Shown: piece by piece, positions 8,344-17,973 of the stretch
Layout: each line of letters opens with the position of its first letter
How positions within the stretch are numbered: the first letter of the stretch is position 1
Source of the DNA: Bacteroidales bacterium UBA5536
GTDB taxonomy: Bacteria > Bacteroidota > Bacteroidia > Bacteroidales > F082
Assembly (NCBI GenBank): GCA_002426795.1
Contig: DINQ01000020.1
Coordinates: 556,500-620,499 of the forward strand
Direction of reading: 5' to 3'
Length of the DNA stretch: 64,000 bases
Position numbers and translations under genes: made by a program
The notes under the pieces: generated by a model
What the model was told of the DNA's origin: nothing
Seen by the model: only the letters and a program-made list of their open reading frames with translations
Database searches by the model: none

Positions 8344-10467
8344 ATGAAAAGAAGTTTATTTATTGTACCAATCGTATTTGTTATGATCGTAAGCGGTTGT
8401 ATGCCAGAGCGGCAAAAAATCAAATATCCTGAAGCCAAAAAAGATACAGTGGTGGATGTGTATTTTGGGACGGAAGTGTCAGATCCCTATCGTTGGCTTG
8501 AAGATGACCAATCAGCCGAAACGGCAGCCTGGGTTCAGGCAGAAAACAAAATCACCTTTGATTACCTGAGTAAGATTCCTTTCAGGGATGCCCTGAAGCA
8601 ACGCCTGGAAACAATTTGGAACTACCCCAAGCTCGGTGTTCCGTTTAAGAAAGGTGGGCGCTACTTTTTTTTCAAAAATGATGGACTTCAAAACCAAAGT
8701 GTTTTATACATGCAGCAAAATCTGGGTGATGAACCCGAAGTGCTGCTTGATCCGAATACTTTTTCTGCTGACGGAACAATCGCATTGGGATCGATCAGCC
8801 CCTCAGACGATGGCCGCTATCTGGCATATTCAATCAGCAGGGGCGGTAGCGACTGGAATGAAATTGTTGTCATGGATATCCAAAGCCGCGAAATGATTTC
8901 AGATACCATTAATTGGGTGAAGTTTTCGGGCATTTCATGGTTTAACAATGGCTTTTACTATAGCGCGTATGATGCACCAAAAGCTGGTGAGGCCTTGTCA
9001 GGAAGCAATCAGTTTCATAAGATATTTTATCATACACTTGGCACCAATCAAAGCGATGATCAGCTTATTTTTCAGGATGCAAACAATCCATTGCGCAATT
9101 TTTACGCGTACCTTACTGAAGATAAATCCTTTTTAATCGTTGCGGAATCGGAGTCAACTTCGGGGAATGCCTTGTATGCAAAAAAGACGGATCGGCCAGA
9201 TAATCAATTCGTTAAAGTTGCTGATGGTTTTGAATTCGATTATAGCGTTGTAGACCACATTGGTGATCAACTGTTGGTTGTTACAAATTACGATGCAGCC
9301 AAAAAACAGCTTGTGCTCATCAATCCCCAGCAACCTGAACCTGAAAACTGGACAACAATTTTATCCGAGAAGGAAAATGTACTTCAATCTGTGCAAATGG
9401 TTGGCGATTATATTTATGCCGAATACCTGCAAGACGCAAACTCGAAAGCTTATTTTTATGATTACGATGGTAATTTGGTTCAGGAACTGGCCCTTCCAAC
9501 ACTGGGAACTATTGCTGGTTTTAGCGGAGATAAAGGAGATAATATTGCTTTTTATGGTTTCACTTCTTTCACTTTCCCGTCCACTGTTTATCAATATAAT
9601 GTTGGCACCGACGAATCAACTTTGTATTCAAGCAGCGAAGTCCAGTTTGATCCAACTGCCTATGAGACCAAACAAGTGTTTTTCCCCAGCAAGGATGGCA
9701 CAAAAGTTCCCATGTTTTTGGTGTATAAAAAAGGGCTTGAGCTAAACGGAAAAAATCCACTTCTGCTCTATGGATATGGAGGGTTTAACATCAGTCTGAC
9801 ACCAAGTTTCAGTGTTTCGCGTTTGCCATTTCTTGAGCAAGGTGGTGTATTTGTGATGGTAAACCTTAGAGGGGGTGGCGAATATGGTGAAACCTGGCAT
9901 GATGCCGGAACGAAAATGAACAAGCAGAATGTATTTGACGATTTTATTGGCGCAGCGGAATACCTGATTGCCGAAAAATATACAAACGCTGATAAACTGG
10001 CCATTTTAGGTGGATCAAATGGAGGGCTGCTTGTTGGCGCATGCATGACACAGCGCCCTGATTTGTTTAAGGTTGCTATCCCTATTGTAGGTGTAATGGA
10101 CATGCTGCGTTATCATCAGTTCACCATCGGATGGGCCTGGGCTGGCGACTATGGGCGCAGCGACGACAGCAAAGAAATGTTTGAGTACCTGCTGGGCTAT
10201 TCACCTCTGCACAACATAAAGAATGGTGTTGATTATCCTGCAACCCTTGCCATCACTGCCGATCACGACGACCGGGTTGTTCCGGCTCACACGTTTAAGT
10301 TTATGGCAACACTGCAGGAAATGAACAGCGGTAAAAACCCTGTTCTGGTCCGCATTGAAACTCAGGCAGGTCATGGTGCTGGTAAACCTACCTCCAAAAT
10401 GATTGAGGAAAGTGCTGATATGTATAGCTTTATCATGTATAATCTCGGCATGAAGCCAAAGTTCTAA
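8344..10467 (+). CDS. Prolyl oligopeptidase family S9A lipoprotein
   Basis: A 707-residue serine peptidase that cleaves after proline in short peptides. The N-terminus is a lipoprotein signal (MKRSLFIVPIVFVMIVSGC), so it is probably membrane-anchored in the envelope. YPEAKKDTVVDVYFG and VSDPYRWLED are the family's N-terminal hallmarks, and a beta-propeller fills the middle. The C-terminal alpha/beta-hydrolase domain has nucleophile Ser558 in GGSNGGLL, Asp642 in HDDRVVP with the adjacent Arg644, and His677 in GHGAGKP, so the catalytic triad is complete. A TTG start at 8332 is possible, but the ATG at 8344 begins the signal peptide. It is followed directly by a terminator, hence a single-gene transcript. 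Confidence 0.95.
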   Translation: MKRSLFIVPIVFVMIVSGCMPERQKIKYPEAKKDTVVDVYFGTEVSDPYRWLEDDQSAETAAWVQAENKITFDYLSKIPFRDALKQRLETIWNYPKLGVPFKKGGRYFFFKNDGLQNQSVLYMQQNLGDEPEVLLDPNTFSADGTIALGSISPSDDGRYLAYSISRGGSDWNEIVVMDIQSREMISDTINWVKFSGISWFNNGFYYSAYDAPKAGEALSGSNQFHKIFYHTLGTNQSDDQLIFQDANNPLRNFYAYLTEDKSFLIVAESESTSGNALYAKKTDRPDNQFVKVADGFEFDYSVVDHIGDQLLVVTNYDAAKKQLVLINPQQPEPENWTTILSEKENVLQSVQMVGDYIYAEYLQDANSKAYFYDYDGNLVQELALPTLGTIAGFSGDKGDNIAFYGFTSFTFPSTVYQYNVGTDESTLYSSSEVQFDPTAYETKQVFFPSKDGTKVPMFLVYKKGLELNGKNPLLLYGYGGFNISLTPSFSVSRLPFLEQGGVFVMVNLRGGGEYGETWHDAGTKMNKQNVFDDFIGAAEYLIAEKYTNADKLAILGGSNGGLLVGACMTQRPDLFKVAIPIVGVMDMLRYHQFTIGWAWAGDYGRSDDSKEMFEYLLGYSPLHNIKNGVDYPATLAITADHDDRVVPAHTFKFMATLQEMNSGKNPVLVRIETQAGHGAGKPTSKMIEESADMYSFIMYNLGMKPKF

Positions 10468-10490
10468 ATATACACGAATAGATAAAAATC

Positions 10491-10521
10491 AAAAGGCGAT
10501 GGAGACATCGCCTTTTTTTTT
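10491..10521 (+). terminator. Rho-independent terminator after prolyl oligopeptidase
   Basis: AAGGCGATG and CATCGCCTT arms with a short loop, followed by a run of T. It begins 24 nt after the stop codon at 10467. Confidence 0.85.
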
Positions 10522-10642
10522 GAAAAGTATTTGAGATTCAATTGGATAACCTGGTTTTGCATTTAGGGATTAAGCAGTTTAAGCAAGACACGAAAACTGA
10601 AAAATAGTTATCAAGCACATCAGGCTCAAATAGAATATGGAT

Positions 10643-10650
10643 TAATATTG
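10643..10650 (+). promoter_or_regulatory. Putative -7 element of first PiT gene
   Basis: TAATATTG (one mismatch to TAnnTTTG) in the context TTAATATTGTCGTTGA. Nearly the same string, TTAATATTGTTGTTGA, lies upstream of the second PiT gene, which suggests a duplicated promoter. Confidence 0.4.
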
Positions 10651-10670
10651 TCGTTGAGTTAACTGTCTGT

Positions 10671-12860
10671 ATGGATAACATCTACTTGATATTCATCGTA
10701 TTACTGTTTTTGTTGGCCATTTCCGACCTCATTGTAGGAGTAAGCAACGATGCAGTTAATTTTCTCAGTGCTGCCATTGGGTCTAAATCTGCGCCTTTTT
10801 GGGTGATTTTACTGGTTGCAGGGGCAGGCGTTTTGGCAGGAACAGTATTCTCTGATGGCATGATGGAAGTTGCCAGAAGTGGCATGTTTTACCCCGAAAA
10901 GTTCAGTTTTGCCAATATCATGCTGATTTTTCTGGCGGTGATGATTACGGATGTCATTCTCCTTGATACATTTAACACATTTGGCCTTCCAACTTCAACA
11001 ACTGTATCGCTGGTGTTTGAGCTTTTGGGAGCTTCGGTAGCAATTGGCCTGGCAAAGCTCAGCAGCAGTATTGGTGGAGAAAGCATTATGCAGTACATCA
11101 ATGCAGGCAAAGCGCTTGCCATCATATCCGGAATCCTGATTTCGGTGGTAATCGCCTTTTCTTTTGGGTCAATTGTACAATATATTGTGCGCTTGCTTTT
11201 CTCATTTAATTATCAAAAACGGTTGCCCTATCTGGGAGCTGTTTGGGGTGGTTTTTCTGTGTCTATCATCATTTACTTTTTGTTGATCAAGGGTTTGAAG
11301 AGTGCCAGTTTTATGCAAAAAGATATTGTAAACTATATACTGGAAAATACTGCGTTAATTTTATTGATTTCGTTTTTAGTTTTCACTGCTTTTCTTCAGG
11401 TTTTGCAAAAGTTATTTCGGGTAAATGTGCTCAAAGTCATTGTATTACTTGGAACTTTTGCACTGGCAATGGCTTTTGCCGGGAACGACCTTGTCAATTT
11501 TATTGGGGTGCCGCTTGCCGGTTACGAATCATACCTTACTTATGCCAACAGTGGAAATATTGGGCCTGATTTACTGATGATGGACTCGTTAAATGGTGCG
11601 GTAAAAACTCCATTGTTGTTTCTCATTTTGGCCGGTCTGGTCATGGTGGCGACGCTTATCTGGTCGGCCAAAGCCAAAAATGTGATCAAAACAACCATTG
11701 ACCTGAGCAGGCAGGAAAGCGGGCATGAACGATTCGGCTCCAATCTTTTTGCCAGATCAATTGTGCGGATTGGGGTTGCAACAGCATTTTACCTTCAGGG
11801 AGTTATTCCAAAAAAAATGAAGCGTATCATGGATGCGCAATTTCGTCATCCGGAAAAGGCTGAAAGCGATGATTCAGCCTTCGACCTGGTGAGGGCATCT
11901 GTTAATTTGGTGGTCGCCAGCATGCTGATTGCTTTTGGAACTTCGCTAAAACTCCCCCTTTCAACGACATACGTTACTTTTATGGTGGGTATGGGTAGTT
12001 CGCTTTCCGACCAGGCCTGGGATCGCGATAGTGCGGTTTATAGGGTTTCCGGAGTTTTTTATGTGGTTAGTGGGTGGTTCTTTACGGCCTTCATCGCTTT
12101 TAGTATTGCTTTTCTCGTAGCCTCGCTGTTTTATTATCTGGGCTTTATTGCCTTTTTTGCAATGATCACTTTGGCGGTTTTTCTGGCGTTTCGCACCCAT
12201 ATTCGCGGAAAAAAGAAAACCCAAACACATGATGCTGAAACAACATCGAGTTTCAATTACTTAGCCACACAATCAATTCCAAATAAATTGCTGATCGATT
12301 TTTCAACTCAAATTCAGTCCCTTTTTAAACAAACATTTCAATCAATCATTTCCTATAATAGTAAAGAACTCAACCTGCTTGAAGAAACCTTCAGTAAACT
12401 CCTTGAAGAGAAAGAGATACAATATAAAAGCGCAAGTTCTAATATTAAAACCCTGCAAGATGAGCACTGGGAGAATGGATTGATCCTCATGCAGTTGTAT
12501 GAGCAGCAGCAGGAAATTTTGAAAATACTTAGAAATTTCATCAGGGATATCACTGAATATGTCAACAATCAGCATCGTCCACTGAATAAATTTCAACAAC
12601 TGGAATTGATGCAATTGCTTCAATCTGTTGATGTTGTTTTTGCAAAACTGACTATTGATTCACAGAATGAATTGGCGAAATTATTGAATGCATCGGAGCA
12701 GATTTTGGGTTATGAAGAACTGCTTATCAAGTTCAGTAAAAATGAAATTCAGCGTATCAAAGACGAAAAGAAAAGTTCAAAACGTAGTTTATTTTATTTG
12801 CAGCTCCTGAATGAAACGCGACACTTTCTTTCAAAGTTAGAGCAAATAAACCGGTTTTAA
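10671..12860 (+). CDS. PiT-family inorganic phosphate transporter with C-terminal helical domain (copy 1)
   Basis: A 729-residue transporter that couples phosphate import to H+ or Na+. The PiT signature appears twice: ISDLIVGVSNDAVNFL with GLPTSTTVSLVFELLG in the N-terminal repeat, and AFAGNDLVNFIGVPLAGYES with LKLPLSTTYVTFMVGMGS in the second. After the last membrane segment (about residue 505), roughly 220 residues form a hydrophilic helical tail, which suggests a fused PhoU-like regulatory domain (inference). Bacteroidota PiT proteins of about 740 residues commonly have such a tail. A homologous copy follows 148 nt downstream. Confidence 0.93.
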   Translation: MDNIYLIFIVLLFLLAISDLIVGVSNDAVNFLSAAIGSKSAPFWVILLVAGAGVLAGTVFSDGMMEVARSGMFYPEKFSFANIMLIFLAVMITDVILLDTFNTFGLPTSTTVSLVFELLGASVAIGLAKLSSSIGGESIMQYINAGKALAIISGILISVVIAFSFGSIVQYIVRLLFSFNYQKRLPYLGAVWGGFSVSIIIYFLLIKGLKSASFMQKDIVNYILENTALILLISFLVFTAFLQVLQKLFRVNVLKVIVLLGTFALAMAFAGNDLVNFIGVPLAGYESYLTYANSGNIGPDLLMMDSLNGAVKTPLLFLILAGLVMVATLIWSAKAKNVIKTTIDLSRQESGHERFGSNLFARSIVRIGVATAFYLQGVIPKKMKRIMDAQFRHPEKAESDDSAFDLVRASVNLVVASMLIAFGTSLKLPLSTTYVTFMVGMGSSLSDQAWDRDSAVYRVSGVFYVVSGWFFTAFIAFSIAFLVASLFYYLGFIAFFAMITLAVFLAFRTHIRGKKKTQTHDAETTSSFNYLATQSIPNKLLIDFSTQIQSLFKQTFQSIISYNSKELNLLEETFSKLLEEKEIQYKSASSNIKTLQDEHWENGLILMQLYEQQQEILKILRNFIRDITEYVNNQHRPLNKFQQLELMQLLQSVDVVFAKLTIDSQNELAKLLNASEQILGYEELLIKFSKNEIQRIKDEKKSSKRSLFYLQLLNETRHFLSKLEQINRF

Positions 12861-12973
12861 ACTCATTGATTCTGAGGCTGATCTTCGTTTGTTGAACTTT
12901 TACAAGTTGAAATTAAAGCCATTAAACAGACAAAATTTAAAGTTAAATTCACATTGGGTCTATATGAATTGCT

Positions 12974-12981
12974 TAATATTG
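12974..12981 (+). promoter_or_regulatory. Putative -7 element of second PiT gene
   Basis: TAATATTG within TTAATATTGTTGTTGA, almost identical to the element before the first PiT gene. It lies 27 nt before the GTG start at 13009. Separate control of the second copy is therefore plausible. Confidence 0.4.
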
Positions 12982-13008
12982 TTGTTGAATAAATGAAAAC
13001 CTAATACT

Positions 13009-15258
13009 GTGGAAAACATCTATTTAGTACTTGTCATCGTTCTTTTCTTACTGGCTATTTCCGATTTGGTGGTAGGCGTGAGCAACGATGCTGTCAATTT
13101 TCTCAACTCTGCTATTGGAGCAAAGGCAGCTTCCTTCAAAGTCATCATGGGTATTGCTGCTTTGGGAGTTGTAGTTGGTGCAACCTTTTCGAGTGGCATG
13201 ATGGAGATTGCCAGAAGCGGAATTTTTCATCCGGACCAGTTCTATTTTTCTGAAATCATGATCATTTTTCTGGCGGTGATGATCACAGACGTCATTTTGC
13301 TGGATGCTTTCAACACTTTCGGATTACCTACCTCAACCACAGTATCAATTGTTTTCGAGTTGTTGGGAGCCTCGGTTGCGATTGCAATTATGAAAATTGC
13401 CTACGGCGATAACCCGCTGGCAATGAGTGAATACATTAACTCATCTAAAGCGTTGGCAATTATTTCCGGGATTCTGGTATCGGTGGTCATTGCTTTTTCA
13501 GTTGGAGCCCTCGTGCAATATATCACACGACTGATATTCTCATTTAATTACAAAAGAAGGTTTAGATATTTTGGTGCTATTTACGGTGGTTTTGCCATTA
13601 GTGCCATCGTTTATTTTATGCTGATTAAGGGTGTTAAAGGCGCTTCTTTTATATCAGAAGAAACTGCACTTTGGATAAAAGGAAACAGTGGCCTTATCAT
13701 TTCTATAAGCTTTGTTGGGTTTACATTGTTGTTGCAGCTTTTTAACTGGCTCTTTAAAATCAACATTCTGAAAATTATTGTTTTGGCCGGTACCTTTGCT
13801 CTCGCGATGGCTTTTGCTGGTAACGATTTGGTGAATTTTATCGGTGTTCCACTTGCAGGGTACGAGTCATTCAAGACGTTCCTGGCTAATCCCGGTGCAA
13901 GTCCCGACCTGTTTTTAATGAGTTCTCTCAAAGGGAAGGTGCAAACCCCAACTTTGTTTTTGTTGATGGCCGGTTTTGTGATGGTTATCACCCTTTTTAC
14001 TTCCCGAAAAGCGCGAAGTGTCGTGAAAACAACGGTTGATTTAAGTCGTCAGTCAGATGGAGATGAGCGATTTGCTTCAACACAGCTTTCAAGAAATGTG
14101 GTTAGAATGGCCATCGCAGTTTCTGAAGGAATTTCAAAAATATTTCCTCAGCAAGTCAAAAACTATGTTGAACGGCAGTTTGAGCAAATTCCGCAGGATA
14201 AATCCCAAAAAGACGCCCCTGCGTTCGATATGCTAAGGGCTTCTGTTAACCTTGTGGTAGCCAGCATTTTAATTGCTTCGGGTACTTCTCTGAAATTGCC
14301 CCTTTCAACAACTTATGTCACCTTTATGGTGGCGATGGGTTCCTCTTTGTCTGACCGGGCATGGGATCGCGAAAGTGCAGTTTACCGCGTTACTGGCGTG
14401 TTTTCGGTAATTGGTGGCTGGTTTTTCACCGCTTTCTCTGCTTTTACACTCGCCTTTCTGATGGCCATGTTTTTCTATTACGGCGATATGTATGCCATAG
14501 GGATTATGGTATTTGTCGCTATTTATCTGGCTATTCGTACACACAAACTGCACAAGAGAAAAGAATTTTCAAAAGCTGAAACGGTAAAGGAAGTAGAGCA
14601 GATTAACCAGGAAAATATTTTGCAGGAATGCGCAATTAGTGTTACAACTATCCTTAACCAGACTCAACTGGAATATAAAAAGACGATACAGGCACTTGCT
14701 GAGTTCAACCTCAGAGATCTTAAAAAAGTCGTAAAAAATGTTGAGAAAATCGACCGCAAGGCCAAGACGAAAAAGAACACCGTTACTGTGGTGATTGCCA
14801 AATTGAAAGAAGATGCTGCAGATACTGGTCATTATTATGTACAGGTGCTCGATTATCTCCGTGAGTTGTTGCATAGCCTCAGTTATATTGTGCAACCTGT
14901 CTTTCAGCATGTCGACAATAACCATAAAGAGCTCAACAATCCACAGTTAACTGAATTGAAAAACCTAAGCCAGCATTTGGGTAATTATCTGGCACGGATA
15001 TCAACTGACATCAAGGAGAACCAATTCCTGATGCAGGAAAGCATCATCACCGAGCAGCAAAAAATTCTGTCGTTGATCGATCTTTTCAGAAAGAATGAAG
15101 TAAAAAGGATTAAGAAAGATGCGGGTAGCACACGCAACAGCTTGCTGTTTATGACCATTCTTCAGGAAACAAAAAATATCTGTCTGTTTAGTCTGAACCT
15201 CTACAAAGCCCAACGCGATTTTGTGGTATATCAGACGCAGAAAGAAAAACGCAAATAG
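13009..15258 (+). CDS. PiT-family inorganic phosphate transporter with C-terminal helical domain (copy 2)
   Basis: A 749-residue paralogue of the preceding gene, alignable from the first residues (MENIYLVLVIVLFLLAISDL versus MDNIYLIFIVLLFLLAISDL) through both PiT repeats: VSNDAVNFL, LPTSTTVSIVFELLG, AFAGNDLVNFIGVPLAGYES and LKLPLSTTYVTFMVAMGS. The C-terminal cytoplasmic tail (about residues 520-749) is much more diverged than the membrane core, with Lys/Glu-rich helices. The start is GTG; the match to the N-terminus of copy 1 supports it. The tails may give the copies different regulation, for example response to phosphate starvation or a partner protein (inference). It converges on prmC, with a shared terminator hairpin between them. 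Confidence 0.92.
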   Translation: MENIYLVLVIVLFLLAISDLVVGVSNDAVNFLNSAIGAKAASFKVIMGIAALGVVVGATFSSGMMEIARSGIFHPDQFYFSEIMIIFLAVMITDVILLDAFNTFGLPTSTTVSIVFELLGASVAIAIMKIAYGDNPLAMSEYINSSKALAIISGILVSVVIAFSVGALVQYITRLIFSFNYKRRFRYFGAIYGGFAISAIVYFMLIKGVKGASFISEETALWIKGNSGLIISISFVGFTLLLQLFNWLFKINILKIIVLAGTFALAMAFAGNDLVNFIGVPLAGYESFKTFLANPGASPDLFLMSSLKGKVQTPTLFLLMAGFVMVITLFTSRKARSVVKTTVDLSRQSDGDERFASTQLSRNVVRMAIAVSEGISKIFPQQVKNYVERQFEQIPQDKSQKDAPAFDMLRASVNLVVASILIASGTSLKLPLSTTYVTFMVAMGSSLSDRAWDRESAVYRVTGVFSVIGGWFFTAFSAFTLAFLMAMFFYYGDMYAIGIMVFVAIYLAIRTHKLHKRKEFSKAETVKEVEQINQENILQECAISVTTILNQTQLEYKKTIQALAEFNLRDLKKVVKNVEKIDRKAKTKKNTVTVVIAKLKEDAADTGHYYVQVLDYLRELLHSLSYIVQPVFQHVDNNHKELNNPQLTELKNLSQHLGNYLARISTDIKENQFLMQESIITEQQKILSLIDLFRKNEVKRIKKDAGSTRNSLLFMTILQETKNICLFSLNLYKAQRDFVVYQTQKEKRK

Positions 15259-15272
15259 TTTTGTCGAATGGC

Positions 15273-15311
15273 AAAATCCGTGGAGTTTTGATTAGGCTCA
15301 ACGGGTTTTTT
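15273..15311. terminator. Probable bidirectional terminator between PiT copy 2 and prmC
   Basis: An imperfect hairpin (AAAATCCGTGGAG / CTCAACGGGTTTT, one mismatch and one wobble, 11-nt loop) is flanked by a T run on the plus strand and an A-rich left arm. It lies between convergent genes. Confidence 0.6.
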
Positions 15312-15316
15312 GCAAT

Positions 15317-16189
15317 TTATTCTGGCTTTATACATGAAACAAACCTGTCGCGACCATGAATGTCTTTCTGTAGTGCGATTTGTGTCATGCCTGACTGGTC
15401 CAGAAGCTGAATGATTTGTGTTCCAAAAGCTTCATTGATTTCAAACCAAAGCATTCCTCCTGGCTTCAACCTGGTGAAAGCAAGTTCGGTGATTCGCTGG
15501 TAAAAAATCAAAGGCTGATCGTCAGGCACAAAAAGAGCGTTTGTGGGCTCAAAATCCAGCACATTTGCTTTCATTTTCGTGCGCTCATTTTCAAGTACAT
15601 ATGGTGGATTGCTTACAAAGAGATCCGCAGTAGGTAAAGCTTCATCTGATCCCAATCCCAGGATATCAAACTCAAAAAAACTGACATCTGAATGCAGGCT
15701 TTGTGCGTTTTTCTTCGCCATTTGCAATGCCTTTTTTGAAATATCAAGCCCAAAAACCTGTGGCGTCCTTAGTAATAATTTCAGTGTGATGGCGATACAG
15801 CCCGATCCTGTTCCAAAATCGATGATGGTTTTGACTTTGCTTCCAATAGGGTCATCAACAATGCGTTGAACTAGTTCTTCTGTTTCCGGCCGTGGTATCA
15901 ATGTGTTTTCATCCAGGGCAAACCAATGCCCATGAAAATGCGTGCCGCCTAGCACATATTGTATTGGTTTATGCGTGAGCAACTCCTTTATTGCCATGTG
16001 GATTGTCAATAGTTCGGATTCAGAAAGCCGTAATTCGGGCTCAAGTGCCATCCGCATCCGGTCGATGCCAAAAAAGTGCAGCAAAAGCGCAAGAACTTGT
16101 TGCTTTGCTTCTCTTTCGTCCACAAAGTCAGATAGTTTTGTGGCGTAGTAAGTATAAATATCACGGACCAAATTTGAGCTCACTTTCAT
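15317..16189 (-). CDS. prmC: Peptide chain release factor N5-glutamine methyltransferase
   Basis: A 290-residue class I SAM methyltransferase that methylates the glutamine of the GGQ motif in release factors RF1 and RF2, raising termination efficiency. Its N-terminal helical release-factor-binding domain is followed by the SAM-binding loop DFGTGSGCIAITL and the diagnostic catalytic motif NPPY (in LFVSNPPYV, around residue 195). PRPETEELVQ is also characteristic. Length is normal. It is divergent from the DMT transporter gene and convergent with PiT copy 2, so it appears monocistronic. Confidence 0.95.
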   Translation of the reverse strand: MKVSSNLVRDIYTYYATKLSDFVDEREAKQQVLALLLHFFGIDRMRMALEPELRLSESELLTIHMAIKELLTHKPIQYVLGGTHFHGHWFALDENTLIPRPETEELVQRIVDDPIGSKVKTIIDFGTGSGCIAITLKLLLRTPQVFGLDISKKALQMAKKNAQSLHSDVSFFEFDILGLGSDEALPTADLFVSNPPYVLENERTKMKANVLDFEPTNALFVPDDQPLIFYQRITELAFTRLKPGGMLWFEINEAFGTQIIQLLDQSGMTQIALQKDIHGRDRFVSCIKPE

Positions 16190-16222
16190 GGCCGCAATTT
16201 ACGCAAAAGGCAAATGGTTACG

Positions 16223-16253
16223 TTGGCCAAAATCGCCATTAGTTGTACATTTG
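16223..16253 (+). promoter_or_regulatory. Promoter of EamA-family transporter gene
   Basis: TTG (16223-16225), a 20-nt spacer and TACATTTG (16246-16253). The element ends 17 nt before the ATG at 16271, which excludes the longer reading from 16214. Confidence 0.6.
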
Positions 16254-16270
16254 CCTTTCATAACGCCAAT

Positions 16271-17128
16271 ATGCTGTATTTACTCACGACCACGCTGCTT
16301 TCAACAGCGATTTTTATCGTATTCCGACTCTTTAAAAAGTTTGGAATCGATAATCTGCAAGCCATAGTTGCAAACTATATTGTAGCAGCAACCACTGGAT
16401 TTTGGCTTTACGATAAACAGCTTTCCCTATCTCAGATTATCAACGCGCCCTGGTTTGGACTCATATTATTAATAGGTGTATTTTTCATTGGGGTATTTTT
16501 CCTGTTTGCCCTGTCTACACAAAAAGCTGGCGTGGCTGTTACTGCTGTATCAAGTTATATGTCGGTTGTGATACCAACTGCCGCCGGATTTATGATGTTT
16601 GGAGATGTATTTGGTTTGCAGAAATTTGTTGGAATTGTGCTGGCATTGGTGGCGCTCTATCTGGCGCTGGCGAAAGAAAAGGGAAAAAATAAAATCAAAA
16701 TTGCCACCATTGTTTTGCCTTTGATTATTTTTTTTGGGACAGGCGCCAATGATTTGCTGATGAAAATTGCGCAGGATCGCTATCCATCATACGAATTGCC
16801 AGTGATGGTTGCTACGATTTTTTCAGTGGCTCTTGCAATTGGCTTGGTGTTAGTGCTTGTTCAGTTTTTTAGTGGAAAAACAAAACTTCATTTGCGGAGT
16901 TGGTTGGCTGGTATTATCCTGGGACTGATCAATTTCGGTTCGACCTACCTTTTGTTGAAAAGCATGGAGTTTTATGACAGTTCAACATTGTTCCCCATCA
17001 GAAACACTGGCGTAGTAGGTTTGTCAGCACTAGTTGGTTTCCTGCTTTTTGGAGAACGGCCGTCGCGCAAAAACTGGGCGGGCATCTTTTTAGCCATTGC
17101 TTCGATCGTGTTAATTACTACGGGATGA
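16271..17128 (+). CDS. EamA/DMT-superfamily transporter
   Basis: A 285-residue membrane protein with about ten hydrophobic helices in two EamA-like halves. The first runs from MLYLLTTTLLSTAIF to LYLALAKEKG; the second from IATIVLPLIIFFGTGAND to NWAGIFLAIASIVLITTG. DMT carriers move metabolites such as amino acids, but no substrate can be assigned. The start at 16271 was chosen over 16214 because a promoter lies between them. The stop overlaps the start of the YigZ-like gene by four bases (ATGA), so the two are translationally coupled. Confidence 0.85.
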   Translation: MLYLLTTTLLSTAIFIVFRLFKKFGIDNLQAIVANYIVAATTGFWLYDKQLSLSQIINAPWFGLILLIGVFFIGVFFLFALSTQKAGVAVTAVSSYMSVVIPTAAGFMMFGDVFGLQKFVGIVLALVALYLALAKEKGKNKIKIATIVLPLIIFFGTGANDLLMKIAQDRYPSYELPVMVATIFSVALAIGLVLVLVQFFSGKTKLHLRSWLAGIILGLINFGSTYLLLKSMEFYDSSTLFPIRNTGVVGLSALVGFLLFGERPSRKNWAGIFLAIASIVLITTG

Positions 17129-17739
17129 TAGAAAAAGACAGCTATAATACTCTGTCTGGAAACGGAGAAGGCCTATACAAGGAAAAGGGCAGCAAATTTA
17201 TTGCGGTGGCATTTCCTGTTTCGACTGAAGAGGCCTTTAAAAGTATGCAGGATGAGATCAGAAAAAAATATTATGATGCCCGCCATCATTGCTATGCGTA
17301 TATGTTGGGAACCGATTATTCTGTGTTTCGTGCCAATGATGATGGAGAACCTTCCGGGAGTGCAGGTAAACCAATTTTGAATCAGATTTTATCGAAAGAG
17401 CTGACCAATGTAGGAGTAATTGTGGTGCGGTATTTCGGCGGCACCAAGCTTGGCGTGAGTGGACTTATCAGGGCCTATAAAACAGCAGCACGCGAAGCAC
17501 TCGATAATGCGCCTGTTTTGAAGTGTACCGTCAATGAAATCTATGGTCTTACCTTTGATTATCCATTAATGAACGAAGTGACGCGGGTGATGAAAGAAGA
17601 AAATCTGGAACAACAATCGCCACGTTTCGAAATGAACTGTTATTTTGAGATCAGCATCCGGAAAAGTGAGGCCGAAAAAGTTATCAAAAAGTTTATAAAC
17701 ATTTATGGTTTGAAAGTCGAACATCTCAAAACCCTCTAG
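17125..17739 (+). CDS. YigZ/IMPACT-family protein (UPF0029)
   Basis: A 204-residue cytoplasmic protein. The UPF0029 signature NDDGEPSGSAGKPIL is intact, with RHHCYAYMLG before it and VVRYFGGTKLGVSGLIRAY after it, followed by the C-terminal DUF1949-like ferredoxin-fold domain. The family is related to eukaryotic IMPACT and is thought to act in translation regulation or nucleic-acid binding; its biochemical role is not settled. It overlaps the transporter gene by four bases. Confidence 0.93.
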   Translation: MIEKDSYNTLSGNGEGLYKEKGSKFIAVAFPVSTEEAFKSMQDEIRKKYYDARHHCYAYMLGTDYSVFRANDDGEPSGSAGKPILNQILSKELTNVGVIVVRYFGGTKLGVSGLIRAYKTAAREALDNAPVLKCTVNEIYGLTFDYPLMNEVTRVMKEENLEQQSPRFEMNCYFEISIRKSEAEKVIKKFINIYGLKVEHLKTL

Positions 17740-17973
17740 ATTCAGGCAGTTAGAAATGCTCTCTACGGTTTCGGATAGCTGTCCTTAATTACAACAAAAA
17801 AAGTCTAAAATCAAGTTAAAAATTTCTTTTTTTTTCACTTTTTTCCTTTCATATTTGTTGAAAAATCAACAGCTCCTCAAGCAATAGTTAAATAAATCAA
17901 AATCAGATAGATGCTGATTTAAAGGAAATGTGCGGTTGTTAATTTAGAATTAACTGATTGATAATCAACGTAG
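17740..17973. other. Intergenic region upstream of dnaA
   Basis: 234 bp, strongly A+T-rich with a T9 run, and a perfect inverted repeat TGTTGA-AAAA-TCAACA at 17856-17871. No exact DnaA box (TTATCCACA) is present, so it is not called as the replication origin. It must contain the dnaA promoter, but no convincing -7 element stands out. Confidence 0.5.

Noticed and set aside
17740..17973. Candidate replication origin upstream of dnaA
   Set aside because: A+T-rich with one small inverted repeat, but no DnaA boxes or 13-mer cluster.
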